From: Hippopus hippopus
Lineage: Eukaryota; Mollusca; Bivalvia; Cardiida; Cardiidae
DNA length: 64,000 nucleotides
Direction: 5' to 3'
Assembly (NCBI GenBank): GCA_946811185.2
Contig: OX328098.1
Coordinates: forward strand, 22,949,084 to 23,013,083
In this document: positions 11,895 to 22,815 of the stretch, one piece after another
How the letters are laid out: each line of letters starts with the position of its first letter
Numbering within the stretch: the first letter of the stretch is position 1
The notes under the pieces: generated by a model
Told to the model about the DNA's origin: nothing
The model's input: only the letters and a program-made list of their open reading frames with translations
The model's database searches: none
Position numbers and translations under genes: made by a program

Positions 11895-12349
11895 ATTGGA
11901 GGCTCCAATCTTTACCAGTTTTAACACTCATTTCCAAGGAAAAGAAATTTTCTCAGTCTTACCCTTTAATCTAAAACTTTCGAGTAGGCAGGGAATGCCA
12001 GGCCACTCAATATCATATTTTATGCACATTATAAATGACACATATTTCTTCATTTAAAAACTTCTCACTATCAATCCAACATTTAGTTCAAACCTTTTTA
12101 TCACATTCTTAACTCTGTCATTTAAACCTTATGAGTTGATAGGGATTGCCCTGTCACTCAATAATGTCCTTTATACATATTAAGATCACACATAATTCTT
12201 CTTAATTAAACTTTTTTACTATTATAAATGTATTCAAACCTATTTCAGTTTAAAATCCCGTTTTTACTATCTTTTAACACAGCTGTGCGCGCTAAATGAC
12301 CAAAGCTGTCGATGCGCCATAAAACAACATTCATTCATTCATTCATTCA

Positions 12350-12411
12350 GATTTTAAAGTTCCACACACTGATTTTAAATCCTCCGTTTTAACACATATC
12401 CAGTCTTCTTG
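12350..12411 (+). mobile_element. LINE fragment E, left part
   Basis: This is 62 bp of ORF2 C-terminal coding sequence (ATTTTAAAGTTCCACACACT onward), wedged between the tail of copy B and the 5' end of copy C. It continues at 18837 on the other side of copy C. The last 12 bases, CCAGTCTTCTTG (12400-12411), are the target-site duplication made by copy C. Confidence 0.9.
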
Positions 12412-13020
12412 TACCCCCAGCTGGGCGGGGGGATAGAAATAGCTCAGCTGTCGCACTACAGCAGGGGTAAGACCCCCCCACTGTGCCTGCCAGTTTGCCG
12501 TGGGTTGCAACTTGTGTCGTTCGATGACGGGATCCTGGTGGTTGAGTGGATTCAGAGTATGGCCCTTTAATAGCTCTGTTTTCGCAACACACCACTTTGG
12601 CCTTGAACTGAACTAAACGAGGGGTCAGGAAGGCCCGTCCTGATCAATCGGCTGGTCACGCCGAGCCCTAGGGTGTTTCTCTGACTTTGTTTTCCTTTAC
12701 ACGTACATACACAGATACATAATAAAATCCAGTTCCATTCTCTGTCATCGGTTGCTGTATGTCAAAACCCTAGAAGGCGGTGGCTCATGGGCTAATCGGG
12801 TGAAAGCATGGTGTTTGATTGACACTTGTAAATGCCCAAAGACAGTCTATGCTTGGTATGACATTCTGTGGGCCTACATTTGTCCAGTCTAGCCCTTTCA
12901 CTTCGAGTATATCACCGATGTATCCTTGTCATGATCTGAGTTAGGTTTCCCCAGATCATGTCCCCTTGTTGGGCTCCGGGGCGGGTGGGGAACATCGGTG
13001 ATGAACCCTATTAAACAAAC
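12412..13020 (+). promoter_or_regulatory. LINE 5' UTR, presumed internal promoter (copy C; also 4586-5199 and 30938-31563)
   Basis: About 610 bp of non-coding sequence precedes ORF1 in all three full-length copies. It is conserved at its start (CCCCCAGCTGGGCGG, then GCAGGGGTAAG) and near its end (CCCCTTGTTGGGCTCC, ATCGGTGATGAA). Elements that move by target-primed reverse transcription must carry their own promoter, so this region is expected to hold it; no TATA box is obvious. In copy D the middle part (about 31195-31300) is unrelated to B and C. Confidence 0.55.
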
Positions 13021-14484
13021 ATGGCAACACAAAAGAAAGCCAAGCGTGTTCTTTCTGACTCCGATTCAGAATCGGATATATCCTTCAACGCAAACACAAC
13101 ATTTGCTCGTTTTATAGTTATAGAGGCGGTTGACTCATCAAAATTTGTTTCAAAACTTTCTCCATTTGTTATAGAGAAGACAATCTCTTCCATTTTGGGC
13201 ACACCAAAATCTGTCAAAAAGTTAAAAAATGACACCCTGCTTGTTGAATGTCATACACAACAGCAGGCCAGAAATCTCCTGGAACATAAAAAATTTTACA
13301 ATTTAGACGTAAAAGTGTACCCACATAAAACTCTTAACACCAGCAAAGGAGTCATCAGGTGTAAGGAGCTGTCCTACTGTGACTCGGTGGAAGAGATTAA
13401 AAGTAATCTCAAATCTCAGGCTGTGTCAGAGGTCAAACGGATCTCTGTTTTCAGAAATGGTATGCGTAGAGATACAAATACTTATATTCTTACCTTTTCT
13501 ACACCGATTCTTCCTGCTTCCATCAAAATAGGATTTCAATCCGTGAAGGTCGACGTGTATGTGCCTAACCCTCTGCGCTGTTATAAATGCCAGCGGTATG
13601 GCCATCACGAAAGCAATTGTAAAAGCACACCCATCTGTCCAAAATGTGCTTTTGAAGGTTTAGACCATGACCCTAATACTTGCAATAACCCTGTACTTTG
13701 TTTTAATTGCAAGCTTTCTCATCCAACCTTTTCTAAAGACTGTTCAGTCTGGAAGGATGAGAAAGAAATCCTATCAATAAAATTTAAAGAAAATATTAGT
13801 TTTGTGGAAGCACGGAAGACGGTTGAAAAACGCAGAAATGACCAAACGTTGTTGAACAGTTCAACAACATATGCAAAAGTCTCATCTGCAACGTCTGGAC
13901 AGGAACATTGTTCCACATGTGAACTCTTGGCCAAAAAACTCCTTGAAAAATTTCCTGAAATGGCCAATGAGTTGAAAAGCATAGTGCCAGACCTTAAATT
14001 TTCTAAATCTCCCATACAGACACAGCCTGCAGCAAAACCCAATACACCCTCGTCTGCCCCCAAAACACAAACCTCTTCTGTTAAAGTTACAGAGAAACAT
14101 GTCCAAAAGAATGACAAATCTGTAACTGACTCTAAAAAACAGAGTTCCACACAGAAACAACAACCAGCCTCTACGAAGCAAAAACAAGTAACACCTAAAC
14201 CACAAACTCAACCAAAATCACCAAAGAAAAAGTCACCTGAAATGCCGAAGCCTAAAGCTTTCAGCTCCTCCAGAAACAAGAAACCTGTCAAGGAGGATTC
14301 ATTACCTATTTCAAATAGGTACGAGCCTCTGAAGGACCAGGAAGAAAACATGGAAGAAGAGGAATTGGAGGGAGAAGTCTCCGATTCTGAATTCATACCG
14401 TCTCAATCGGATTGGGACAAGGACATAAAATCCTGGTCCACCTCAAAACCTGAGACTGAAGTCATCGTCCATGTCAATTCATAG
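13021..14484 (+). CDS. LINE copy C ORF1, intact zinc-knuckle RNA-binding protein (487 aa)
   Basis: The product is the presumed RNA-binding partner of the ORF2 enzyme in the retrotransposition particle. The N terminus is basic and acidic (MATQKKAKR, SDSDSESD), followed by a conserved region (KLSPFVIEKTISSILGTPKS) that may be an RRM-like fold. Three zinc knuckles lie at about residues 187-245: CYKCQRYGHHESNC, CPKC..H..C, CFNC..H..C. Next come a helical VEARKTVEKRR stretch and a low-complexity Lys/Ser/Pro/Gln tail of about 150 residues ending in an acidic patch. The start codon is the first ATG after the conserved 5' UTR and matches copy B. The stop lies five bases before the ORF2-frame ATG, which suggests coupled re-initiation. 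There are no frame breaks. Confidence 0.9.
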   Translation: MATQKKAKRVLSDSDSESDISFNANTTFARFIVIEAVDSSKFVSKLSPFVIEKTISSILGTPKSVKKLKNDTLLVECHTQQQARNLLEHKKFYNLDVKVYPHKTLNTSKGVIRCKELSYCDSVEEIKSNLKSQAVSEVKRISVFRNGMRRDTNTYILTFSTPILPASIKIGFQSVKVDVYVPNPLRCYKCQRYGHHESNCKSTPICPKCAFEGLDHDPNTCNNPVLCFNCKLSHPTFSKDCSVWKDEKEILSIKFKENISFVEARKTVEKRRNDQTLLNSSTTYAKVSSATSGQEHCSTCELLAKKLLEKFPEMANELKSIVPDLKFSKSPIQTQPAAKPNTPSSAPKTQTSSVKVTEKHVQKNDKSVTDSKKQSSTQKQQPASTKQKQVTPKPQTQPKSPKKKSPEMPKPKAFSSSRNKKPVKEDSLPISNRYEPLKDQEENMEEEELEGEVSDSEFIPSQSDWDKDIKSWSTSKPETEVIVHVNS

Positions 14485-14546
14485 GGTATATGAAACACCA
14501 ACAGAAAACTTTCATAGCCCACGTTTACATTCTTTTTATGGGCATA

Positions 14547-17500
14547 ATGGCTCACAATATCATACAGTGGAACTGTCGAGGTCTAAAATCAAATTATGAA
14601 GAGATTTCACTTTTAATTAATGACCACAGCCCTGTAGCAATTTGTTTACAGGAAACTTTTCTTAAAGAATCTGACATTGTCTCTTTCAGATATCACTCAA
14701 TATATAATAAAGTATATAAGGAGGGTGATAAGGCCCAGGGCGGTGTGTCTGTTATCGTGAATAACAGCATCCCCCATACGCAAATACAGTTAGACTCTAC
14801 TCTACAAGCTGTTGCTGTTCGCCTTTCTCTTCATAAAACCATTACCCTCTGCTCTATATACCTTCCCCCAAGTTCTCCTATTAATGAAAACAAGCTGAAT
14901 GATCTTATTTCACAGCTACCATCTCCTTTCATATTGGCAGGAGATTTTAATGGTCATAATATTATCTGGGGTAGCAGTGATACTAATCAAAGAGGCTTAC
15001 AACTGGAAAACTTTATTTCTAACAACTCTTTGTCAATTATGAACGAGAATAATTCAAAAACATATCTTCATCCAGCAACTGGGTCTTACTCCACCCTTGA
15101 CCTTTCTATGTGTAGCCCAGCTTTGCTTCAGGATTTTAACTGGAAAGTGGGAGATGACCTTTGTGGAAGTGACCACTTTCCAATTTTTATTACATCTTCT
15201 CAGCCATCTACATGCGAATGTCCCAAGAGATGGAAACTCTCTAAAGCAAACTGGGACCCATTTCAAGTTCTCTGTCAACAGACTATTATAAGACATAAAT
15301 TTGAAGATTGTACTGATCCTGCAAAGCTATTTTCACGGCTACTTATTGATGCTGCAAAACAGTCAGTACCACAGACCTCGACAAAGCCAAAACGCCCAAA
15401 TAAGCCGTGGTTCACTGATGAATGTAAATCGGCTATAAAGGAAAGGAAAGAGGCGCTCAGAAAGTTCAATCTGAGACCCACTCCAGAAAACCATGATCTT
15501 TTTCGTATTTCCAGAGCAAAAGCCAGACAAACTGTAAAAAGTAGCAAATGCAAGTCATGGAGGCATTTTGTTTCCAGACTTAATGCAAGAACCTCTACAA
15601 AAAAAGTCTGGGACATGATCAGAAAGATCAAAGGTAATGTTTCCTCACCAATTAAGCATCTTTCTGTAAACAATAGTAATATTGAAAACCTCAAAGAAAT
15701 AGCAGATACTTTAGCCGGTTCTTTTGCAAAAAAATCATCCTCTGAGAACTACTCTGAAAAGTTCCAGAGGAATAAAGCTAAAGAAGAAAAGAAAAGGCTG
15801 AATTTCAAATCCAACAACCTTGAGTTTTACAATAAACTGTTCTCATTCAAAGAACTCAAGTCTGCTTTGGATAAAGCCCATGATTCCTCTCCAGGTCAAG
15901 ACAAAATACATTATCAATTTCTAAAGCATTTACCAGATACCACTCTATCAATCTTACTTGATATTTTTAATGATATCTGGCAAAAAGGTGATTTGCCTTC
16001 CTCATGGAAAGAAGCTTTAGTAATCCCAATTCCAAAACCAGGGAAAGATACTTCTGACCCAAACAGCTACAGACCCATAGCTCTCACAAGCTGCCTTTGC
16101 AAAACTTTAGAGCGAATGGTCAACACCTGCCTTGTTTGGTTTTTAGAGAAAAATAATCTTATTGTTAATGTTCAAAGTGGATTCAGACGTCAACGCAGTA
16201 CAGTTGACCATCTTGTACGCTTTGAAACTTTTCTTTGAGAAGCCTTTATAAAAAAGCAACATGTTGTATCAGTATTTTTTGACCTGGAGAGTGCTAATGA
16301 CACTACCTGGAAATACGGAATTTTAAAGGACTTGCATGACTTCGGTCTCAGAGGCCGCTTACCTCTTTTTATATCTTCCTTTTTAAATAATCGACTATTT
16401 CGTGTGAGGGTTGGCACAACCTTGTCAGATGCAAGGGAACAGGAAATGGGTGTGCCACAAGGATGTATCCTTTCTGTGACACTTTTTAGTGTCAAAATAA
16501 ACAGCATAATTAAAGCTATTAACCCTGGTGTGGATTGCTGCTTATATGTGGACGATTTCGTCATATGTTTTAGATCAAGCCATATGGCTATCATCGAAAG
16601 ACAACTTCAACAATGTTTGAACAAACTTCAAACATGGTCTGATGAAAACGGTTTTAAGTTTTCAAAGACCAAAACAAAATGTATTCACTTTTGTCAGTTA
16701 CGAGGTCACCATCCAGACCCAGAGCTACATCTTGACAACACAAGAATCGAAGTTGTACCAGAATTTAAATTTTTAGGTGTCATTTTTGACAGGAAATTGT
16801 CCTTCTTGCCCCACATTAAAGCACTTAAAAAGAAATGCTACAAGGCCCTCAATCTTCTAAAAACAATTGCACATTCAGAATGGGGAGCTGATAGAAAAGT
16901 CCTTCTACGTCTCTATCGTTCCCTCATTCGCTCCAAGTTAGACTATGGCTCCATTGTATATGGCTCAGCCCGCAAATCATACTTGAAGATCCTTGACACA
17001 ATCCACAATCAGGGTTTACGCTTGGCCCTTGGGGCTTTTCGAACTTCTCCCGTTAACAGCCTGTACGTAGAGGCTAATGAGCCTTCTCTCTCACACAGAA
17101 GGCTCAAGCTATCTCTCCAGTATCTTCTAAAATTGAAAGCAAACCCATCCAACCCCACACACAAAATAGTTTTTAACCCTGGATGTAAAAACCTTTTTGC
17201 TAGGAAGCCAAATGCAATTCCTCCATTTGGTATTCGCATGGAACCACATCTAGACAATCTCCATGTTGACATGGATGCCATTTGTGAAAACAAAATTCCT
17301 GATACCCCTCCATGGTTGATTAAAGCTGCTGAATTTCGTTTTGACCTTTTAGCTCACAAGAAATCAACCACAGATAGAGTCATTTTCCAAACTCAATATC
17401 AGGAAATAAAAGAGCAGTACAACTCATATAAACCCATATATACAGATGGATCTAAGGATGGGTGTGCTGTATCAGCAGCAGCAATATTTGGTAAAAAAAG

Positions 17501-18227
17501 TAAGAAATGTCGACTTCCTGACAACTCTTCAATCTTTTCTGCTGAAGTGAAGGCAATCAATCTTGCTTTGGACCTGGCAGAAGAGAGTAGATTTAATCGC
17601 TTTCTTCTGTTCTCAGACTCTCTTTCTACCCTCCAGGTTCTCTACAACCAGAAAATTGAAAATCCATCTATTTGTGCTGTTCTTGAGAGAATTTCCTCTC
17701 TCTCTGATACAAACAAGTTTGTTTTTTGCTGGCTTCCTAGTCACATGGGTATTCGAGGCAATGAAAAGGCCGACAAAGTTGCCAAGTCGGCATTGTCTCT
17801 GCCCATATCCCATTTTAAAATACCTTACACAGATTTTAAAGCATGCATTTTACCTTTCATCCAATCTCTTTGGCAATCCCAGTGGGATGCAAATCATTTC
17901 AACAAACTTCATTCTGTGAAACCAACCCTTGGCGAGTGGTACCCCTCTTACAGGTCCGTTCGTCGAGAAGAGGTGATAATCTCAAGGCTTCGAATTGGAC
18001 ATTCTCGGTTAACACACTCCTGGCTTTTAGCCAGAGAAGATGCACCAGATTGTATTCCATGCAATGAACACCTTACAATTAAACATATTGTATTAGATTG
18101 CATTGACTTCCAGCCAATTCGTGAGAAATACTACAATGTTGACAGTATGCACAACCTCTTTGACACAGTCAGCATTGATTCAATTATCACCTTCATCAAA
18201 GAGATTGTTCTATACAACAAGCTGTGA
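14547..18227 (+). pseudogene. LINE copy C ORF2 (endonuclease-RT-RNase H), one in-frame stop
   Basis: This would be a polyprotein of about 1,226 residues. The EEP endonuclease spans about residues 1-225 (IIQWNCRG, QETF, GDFNGH near 132, GSDHFPI near 206). RT runs from about 440 to 760 with SGFRRQRSTVDHL, VPQGC and the active site YVDDFV near 667. RNase H starts near 964 (YTDGSKDG, SAEVKAI, FSDSLSTL, NEKAD) and keeps its D-E-D-D residues. A C-terminal CCHC lies near 1169 (CIPCN..H..C). The only interruption is TGA at 16236-16238, where the other copies have AGA; the frame continues unbroken after it. One palm residue is also odd: LESAN rather than LESAY. Nineteen more open codons precede the start, from 14490. 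Confidence 0.92.
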
Positions 18228-18836
18228 TACTTTCTTACCTTTTAACATGTTATGTAAACTCGTATTTCTACCATTTCATCCTTTTTACCTTCAGTTTGCA
18301 TCTCCTTAATGGGAGGATTAGCCCTCTAGGAGCATCTTATCTCATTGGAGACAGGACCTCTTTAATGGGAGTATACTGATCCCATTGGAGGCTCCACACT
18401 TAACCAGTTTTAACACTCATTTTCAAGGAAAAGTAATATTTACAGTATTACCTTTTTAATCTAAAACTTTTGAGTAGGCAGAGAATGCCCAGCCACTCAA
18501 TATCATATTTTATACACATTATAAATGACACATATTTCTTCTTCATTTAAAAGACTTCTTACTATCAATCCAACATTTTGTTGAAACCTTTTTATCACAT
18601 TCTTAACTCTGTCATTTAAAACTTTTGAGTTGATAGGGATTGCCCTGTCACTCAATAAAGTCCTTTATACATGTTAAGATCACACATAATCTTTCTTTAT
18701 TCAACTCTTTTACTATTATAAATGTATTCAAACCTTTTTCAATATAAAATCCCACCTTTACTATCTTTTAACACAGATATGCGCGCTAAATGACCAAAGC
18801 TGTTGATGCGCCATAACACAACATTCATTCATTCAT
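18228..18836 (+). repeat. LINE 3' UTR with terminal (ATTC)n tail (reference copy C)
   Basis: The 3' UTR is non-coding, T-rich and conserved across A, B, C, D and F. It contains paired short inverted motifs (TTAATGGGAGGATTAG, CTCATTGGAGAC, AATGGGAGTATACTGATCCCATTGGAGG) that can form hairpins, then GCTAAATGACCAAAG and ACAACATTCATTC. In this LINE class the 3' end is what the reverse transcriptase recognises. The tail is an ATTC microsatellite instead of poly(A). Confidence 0.85.
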
Positions 18837-19127
18837 CCAGTCTTCTTGGCAATCCCAGTGGGATGCTGATGTTTTCAATAAACTGCATTCAGTTAAACCG
18901 TCCCTTGGCGAATGGTACCCCGTTTACAGGTCTGTTCGTCGAGAAGAAGTGATAATTGCACGACTTCGAATTGGTCATTCACGCATCACACATTCCTGGC
19001 TCTTGACCAGAGACGATGCCCCTGAATGTATTCCATGCAATGCATCCTTTTCTGTAAAACATATCCTACTAGATTGCATTGACTTTCAGCCAGTTCGTTC
19101 AAAATATTTCAACGTCAATAGTTAAAA
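18837..19127 (+). mobile_element. LINE fragment E, right part
   Basis: This continues fragment E after copy C, starting with the duplicated CCAGTCTTCTTG. It encodes the RNase H C-terminal segment and the CCHC (QSQWDADVFNKLHSVKPSLG, CIPCNASFSVKH) of the A/B/D subfamily and stops abruptly at about 19122 (GTCAATAGTT), short of the ORF2 end and lacking the 3' UTR. It is therefore a remnant truncated at both ends that predates copy C. Confidence 0.9.
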
Positions 19128-19134
19128 AAGGACC

Positions 19135-20237
19135 AATCGAAGGGTCGTTATACGTCGTATATGTACCGCTGAGTAACAGGTTAAATTTGTTACTGAAATC
19201 TTTACCAAAAGACATATTTTAGACTTGTTCAAATTGAAGTCATTTTCTTAAGACAATAAAACATGACTCGAAGGATGGAATTTGTCTTTTAAAGAGTTAA
19301 AAACATTGCGAGATAGAGAGAAAATCATTGGTAACCAGCATTTTAACCTTTTTCTTCAATGTTTTCAAATGCTTTCTATATGATGTGACAGGTCAAGAAC
19401 CGGTTTGAAAATGGCAAGGAAAGATAAATTTGTGAGCTGTTGCCAGAAAATACTTTTGATACGACATTAATAGCTAAAAGTTGAAGAGTGGTAAAAGTAG
19501 CAAACGTATATTTTCTGATTTCAAATCTTAATCTTAATGATTGTAAATCCATGGAAATAATCTCATAGATATCAAATTCTAGTCTTACAGTTGATCGGAA
19601 TAAGATACTTAATAAAATATCTTAGGGACACTGTCATGATCAAACAACCTGGGTATAAATTCCAGTCCATAATCATGTGGATACATGTATATCATAAACA
19701 TAGTAGGGCCGTTTGTAAATGTAACATTTCGTAACACAGTAAAGATAGGCTACCCGGGCGGCTTATCAAACAGTGATTCTCGGTCATCATCGACAAATTC
19801 CGGCATAATCCGAACCATCAGGGGAAAAAAAAAAGGAAAGAGGCATTAAAAACTGTAAAAAGGACCAAAAGTTTAATTTTTTAGATGACTCAAACTTCTA
19901 CCAAATTAAGAGCAATGAATAAGCTCTATGACTTCACTTGAGATAATTTTGACTTTTCAGCACAAAGAAAGAAAATTCAACAAATATTTCAGTTTTTTAC
20001 TTCGGAAAATGCATTTTTCCTCTATTCTATATAAATCATACCAACAACTTTAAAGTTAAAAAAGGACCAAAAGTTTCTTTTACGAAATTTATAAAACTCA
20101 GTTAATTTGAAAGAGAATTTATTGAATTTTCTTATTGCACTTCAATTCCAAAATTGATTAAGTTTTAAGCGTTTATTTACCAAGGCCCTTCATAATTCTA
20201 TATCGAATTTTCCATGTCCGGTGAAAGTTGGCTATGG
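19135..20237. repeat. Dispersed repeat R1, copy 1 (about 1.1 kb)
   Basis: From AGGGTCGTTATACGTCG to GAAAGTTGGCTATGG this segment matches 23125-25573 (less the mariner) at roughly 85-90% by eye. A third fragment lies at 49683-49891. Its first 250 bp resemble the M1 family (CTTTACCAAAAGAC, GGTAACCAGCATTTTAACC). No coding frame is conserved between copies. It is most likely a degenerate non-autonomous element or a segmental duplication. The last 24 bases recur inverted at 20580-20604. Confidence 0.75.
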
Positions 20238-20239
20238 AT

Positions 20240-20400
20240 GCATTTTAGCAAGCAAGTCATAATATTAGATAATGGATCCTAAAATTCCATGTTGTCTAAT
20301 AACTGACCGAACCTTGAAGTAGACGGGCCCTTTGATATGCAGAAATTTCAGTAATGGCAGAAAGCTTTGACCCAGGTCGACCTACGTAGAGGCTACGACG
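20240..20400 (+). mobile_element. M2 element, truncated
   Basis: It follows the M2 copy at 59369 through TAGCAAGCAAGTCA, CCATGTTGTCTAATAACTGA, ATATGCAGAAA and CTTTGACCCAGGTCGACCT, then breaks off before the second half of the palindrome. Confidence 0.6.
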
Positions 20401-21379
20401 GGATCGACACACTTCGATATGAATCATGAGACCATGAGATACATATTGATAACGAGCGAAGCTTGTTTTGCGGTAACACCGTTCTAGATTTTCAAAAATG
20501 AAATTCCGACTTGGTTCTGGGTTTTAGTCTAAATAGGGATGACTTAAGAATTGAGTGTCTTCCGGTTAGTCGCACAGCCATAGCCAACTTTCACGGACAT
20601 GCCTTATCAGCAGTCTCACCAACAAATCGATGAAAATAATTGATATCATACGTAAAGGTTCGGGAGTTTCCGGGGTTTGACGAACTTGGACCGTGTATGC
20701 TAGTAATCGATATTCCATATCCAGCAGCTATAAAAGATAAGAGAAACGTAACATTACGCAACAGTAGCCTGCTTCAAATTTACAAGCCTTGCCTAGACTG
20801 TATATCTGCCCTGGCATTTTTTTTTTTTTTTTTGTCGGATTTCAACCTAAACCCTCTGTCTGCCAAAGGACACTGTAGCCCTTGAAGGTCAGTATCAGAA
20901 TGCACAGAATGTGCACCCATGTCAGACTGCTCAGAATATTGGTCATCAGATACAGCAAGATTTTTCTTATGAAAAGACCATTGAAACTGTTATATTTGAG
21001 CTTTGTTTGTCGGTTTGTAATGAACTCATTCCTCAGTTTAAGGGTTAAGTTTGGATTCTCTGAAACATTAACTGATCCCTGCTCTTCTTTGCGACTAAGT
21101 GCACTTTTTGCTGACAATGTAGACCAATACATGTAATTAATAAACTGCAAAAAAAAAGCTAGTGTGATCTTGAAACCTAATCCGTCCAAATACGCTTTTG
21201 CTAACAGTGTAGAGTAATAACAGGCTGCACAAAACAAGTAGTCTGATCTTGGTCCTAATCAATTCTATGCGTCAATTTTTTTTTTTTTTTTTTTTGTATT
21301 AAAAAAATCCTTGATATCGAAATATGAACAGGTTGCTTAATACAGCAGAAATTTCGGCGTTTTGGGACTACCGGTTTAA
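20401..21379. other. Unassigned region with degenerate palindromic-element traces
   Basis: There is no gene. Two decayed traces of the M3 family are visible (about 21100-21165, TTTTTGCTGACAATGTAGACC, and about 21190-21255, CTAACAGTGTAGAG then GTAGTCTGATCTTGG). Poly-T runs lie at 20818-20833 and 21277-21296. Confidence 0.45.
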
Positions 21380-21598
21380 CACTAAAGTAATCATACAGCC
21401 CCGAGTCTAACGGACCTGAAAGAAAAGCCTTTTGAAAACTTTGTGGGAAAAGGAGAAAATTCTTGTAAACAGCATTTTCTCCTGTTCCCACAATATTTTC
21501 TACTTTTTCAAAGACAGGCATTATCATTTGAGTTGCATTTGTTTTCTTCAAATGCTTTTAATTTGGTTGAGTCCAAAATTTCGTCATTTGGTAACGAG
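21380..21598 (+). mobile_element. M1 hairpin MITE
   Basis: It is flanked by TTAA (21376-21379 and 21599-21602). The core hairpin reads GGGAAAAGGAGAAAATTC, then CAGCATTTTCTCC, and the right end is CGTCATTTGGTAACGAG. No coding capacity. Confidence 0.8.
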
Positions 21599-21636
21599 TT
21601 TAACTTTTGACGGGAAAATGTGCTATATGCAGTTAA

Positions 21637-21858
21637 ATAACTTAGCAAATAATTCCATGCATTTACGACCCTGAGAAAGAACGCTTTTGAAAACATACGG
21701 AAAGGTGAAAATCTTTGTGATCGACAAGTTCTCATTTTCCAACAATGTTTTCTACCCTTTCAAAAGCAAGTTTCATTTTACATGTATGCCACATTTGTTG
21801 TCTGCAATGCTTTCAACTTAAAGAAAAAACTTAGAATTTTGTCGTTTAGTAAGTAGCT
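21637..21858 (+). mobile_element. M1 hairpin MITE, degenerate
   Basis: TTAA stands at 21633-21636. Recognisable parts are CGCTTTTGAAAACAT, CCAACAATGTTTTCTACCC, TTTCAAAAGCAAG and GTCGTTTAGTAAG. The central palindrome is decayed. Confidence 0.65.
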
Positions 21859-22604
21859 AAAGGTTTTATATTGATGGGGTAATTACGTCAGATTTTAAAA
21901 ATTATAATTTTGATGGTTTTGATTTGCATAATTTCCACTTCCTACGATCGAAAAAATAAAAAAAAAAAAAAAAAAAAAAAGTGGGGAAGGAGAAATTAAA
22001 CTGATTGATAGCACATATATTAATTTTGAATATTGCTCAGAGTCAATAGAGTAAATATACATTGTTTTATGCACGCGAAAAGTTACAGATTCAGCATATA
22101 AGAAAGCATCCATTGGTTTTGATAGAACAAAAAGGAGAAAATACTCCATAGACTGTGTGGCGCCGATTTCTGTTTAGTAACGTTTTGCTTAATGAGGGAT
22201 GTCGCCTTTTCTCACAATGTCTACTACTATTAATAGTTCTATCAAGATGTTTCCAGTTTGAGGGAGTCTAAAAGTTGCATACTCCATTTCAGGAATAACT
22301 TAAGTCTATCTATGCATTGAACTATATTTTGATACATAAAGATGGGTACAACCTTTTTGTAGTTGTGCTTTATGCACGTTGCGTCGTTTTAAATATGGAA
22401 GAATCAACAATTAGCCCCTCAATGTTTAGGCCAATTCGTACCAATGAACAATTAATGTATTAAAGTTGTTAAAAGGGGAACACTTGAAAGAAGGGAGACA
22501 CTGTTTGATTGATTTAAAAAAAGTTTATTGGAAAAGTTGGAGATCAACTGCATGGTCGTTAGAAGTCGTATTTTGTACAACAATAGGTTAAATTTGTTAT
22601 TTAA
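21859..22604. other. Unassigned AT-rich stretch
   Basis: No gene is seen. It contains a poly-A tract (about 21951-21980) and, from about 22556, a short trace of the R1 left edge (GGTCGTTAGAAGTCG, GGTTAAATTTGTTATTT). Confidence 0.45.
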
Positions 22605-22811
22605 CTCTTCACCAAACAACAGAATTTTAGACTTGTCTAAATTCAGATTATTTTCTTAAGACAAATAAAAGGTGACTCAAACGATGAAATTTGTCTCTAA
22701 AAGGATCAAAATCAGTGCGAGAAAAGGAGTAAATGCAACAACTTTTTACAAGTTGTTTTCAAAAGCTTTCTACTACAGGATCGTTAAATCTCGGGACTGT
22801 GTGGTACAGGG
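22605..22811 (+). mobile_element. M1 hairpin MITE
   Basis: TTAA occurs at both borders (22601-22604 and 22812-22815). The left end is CTCTTCACCAAACAAC and the right end CGGGACTGTGTGGTACAGGG. The central palindrome is partly decayed. Confidence 0.78.
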
Positions 22812-22815
22812 TTAA

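Larger units (their letters stand above)
4586..12349 (+). mobile_element. LINE copy B, full length, with nested SINE and foldback element
   Basis: The copy starts with CCCCCAGCTGGGCGGGG, the same 5' end as C and D but lacking their leading TA, and ends in an ATTC repeat at about 12328-12349. It contains a 5' UTR of about 610 bp, ORF1, ORF2 and a 3' UTR. Two later insertions sit inside it: a SINE at 8329-8600 in ORF2 and a foldback element at 10981-11894 in the 3' UTR. Only a weak TCAGA flank match is visible (4580-4584 and about 12347-12351), so a target-site duplication is unproven. The 3' end abuts LINE fragment E. ORF1's first part resembles copy C, while its end and ORF2 resemble copy D. 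Confidence 0.93.
12412..18836 (+). mobile_element. LINE copy C, full length, nested in LINE fragment E
   Basis: This 6,425-bp element starts TACCCCCAGCTGGG and ends in an ATTC tail at 18822-18836. It is flanked by the perfect 12-bp duplication CCAGTCTTCTTG (12400-12411 and 18837-18848), so it is a complete target-primed insertion. Layout: 5' UTR of 609 bp, intact ORF1 (13021-14484), ORF2 (14547-18227) with one stop, and a 3' UTR of about 600 bp. The coding part is a different subfamily from A, B and D, yet the 3' UTR is nearly the same as theirs. It is the least damaged copy here. Confidence 0.95.

Noticed and set aside
4586..12349. Clear target-site duplication for LINE copy B
   Set aside because: Only TCAGA matches on both sides, too short to separate from chance because fragment E adjoins the tail.
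1..19127. Host genes among the long open frames
   Set aside because: All long frames fall inside LINE ORF1 or ORF2 with endonuclease, RT, RNase H or zinc-knuckle motifs.
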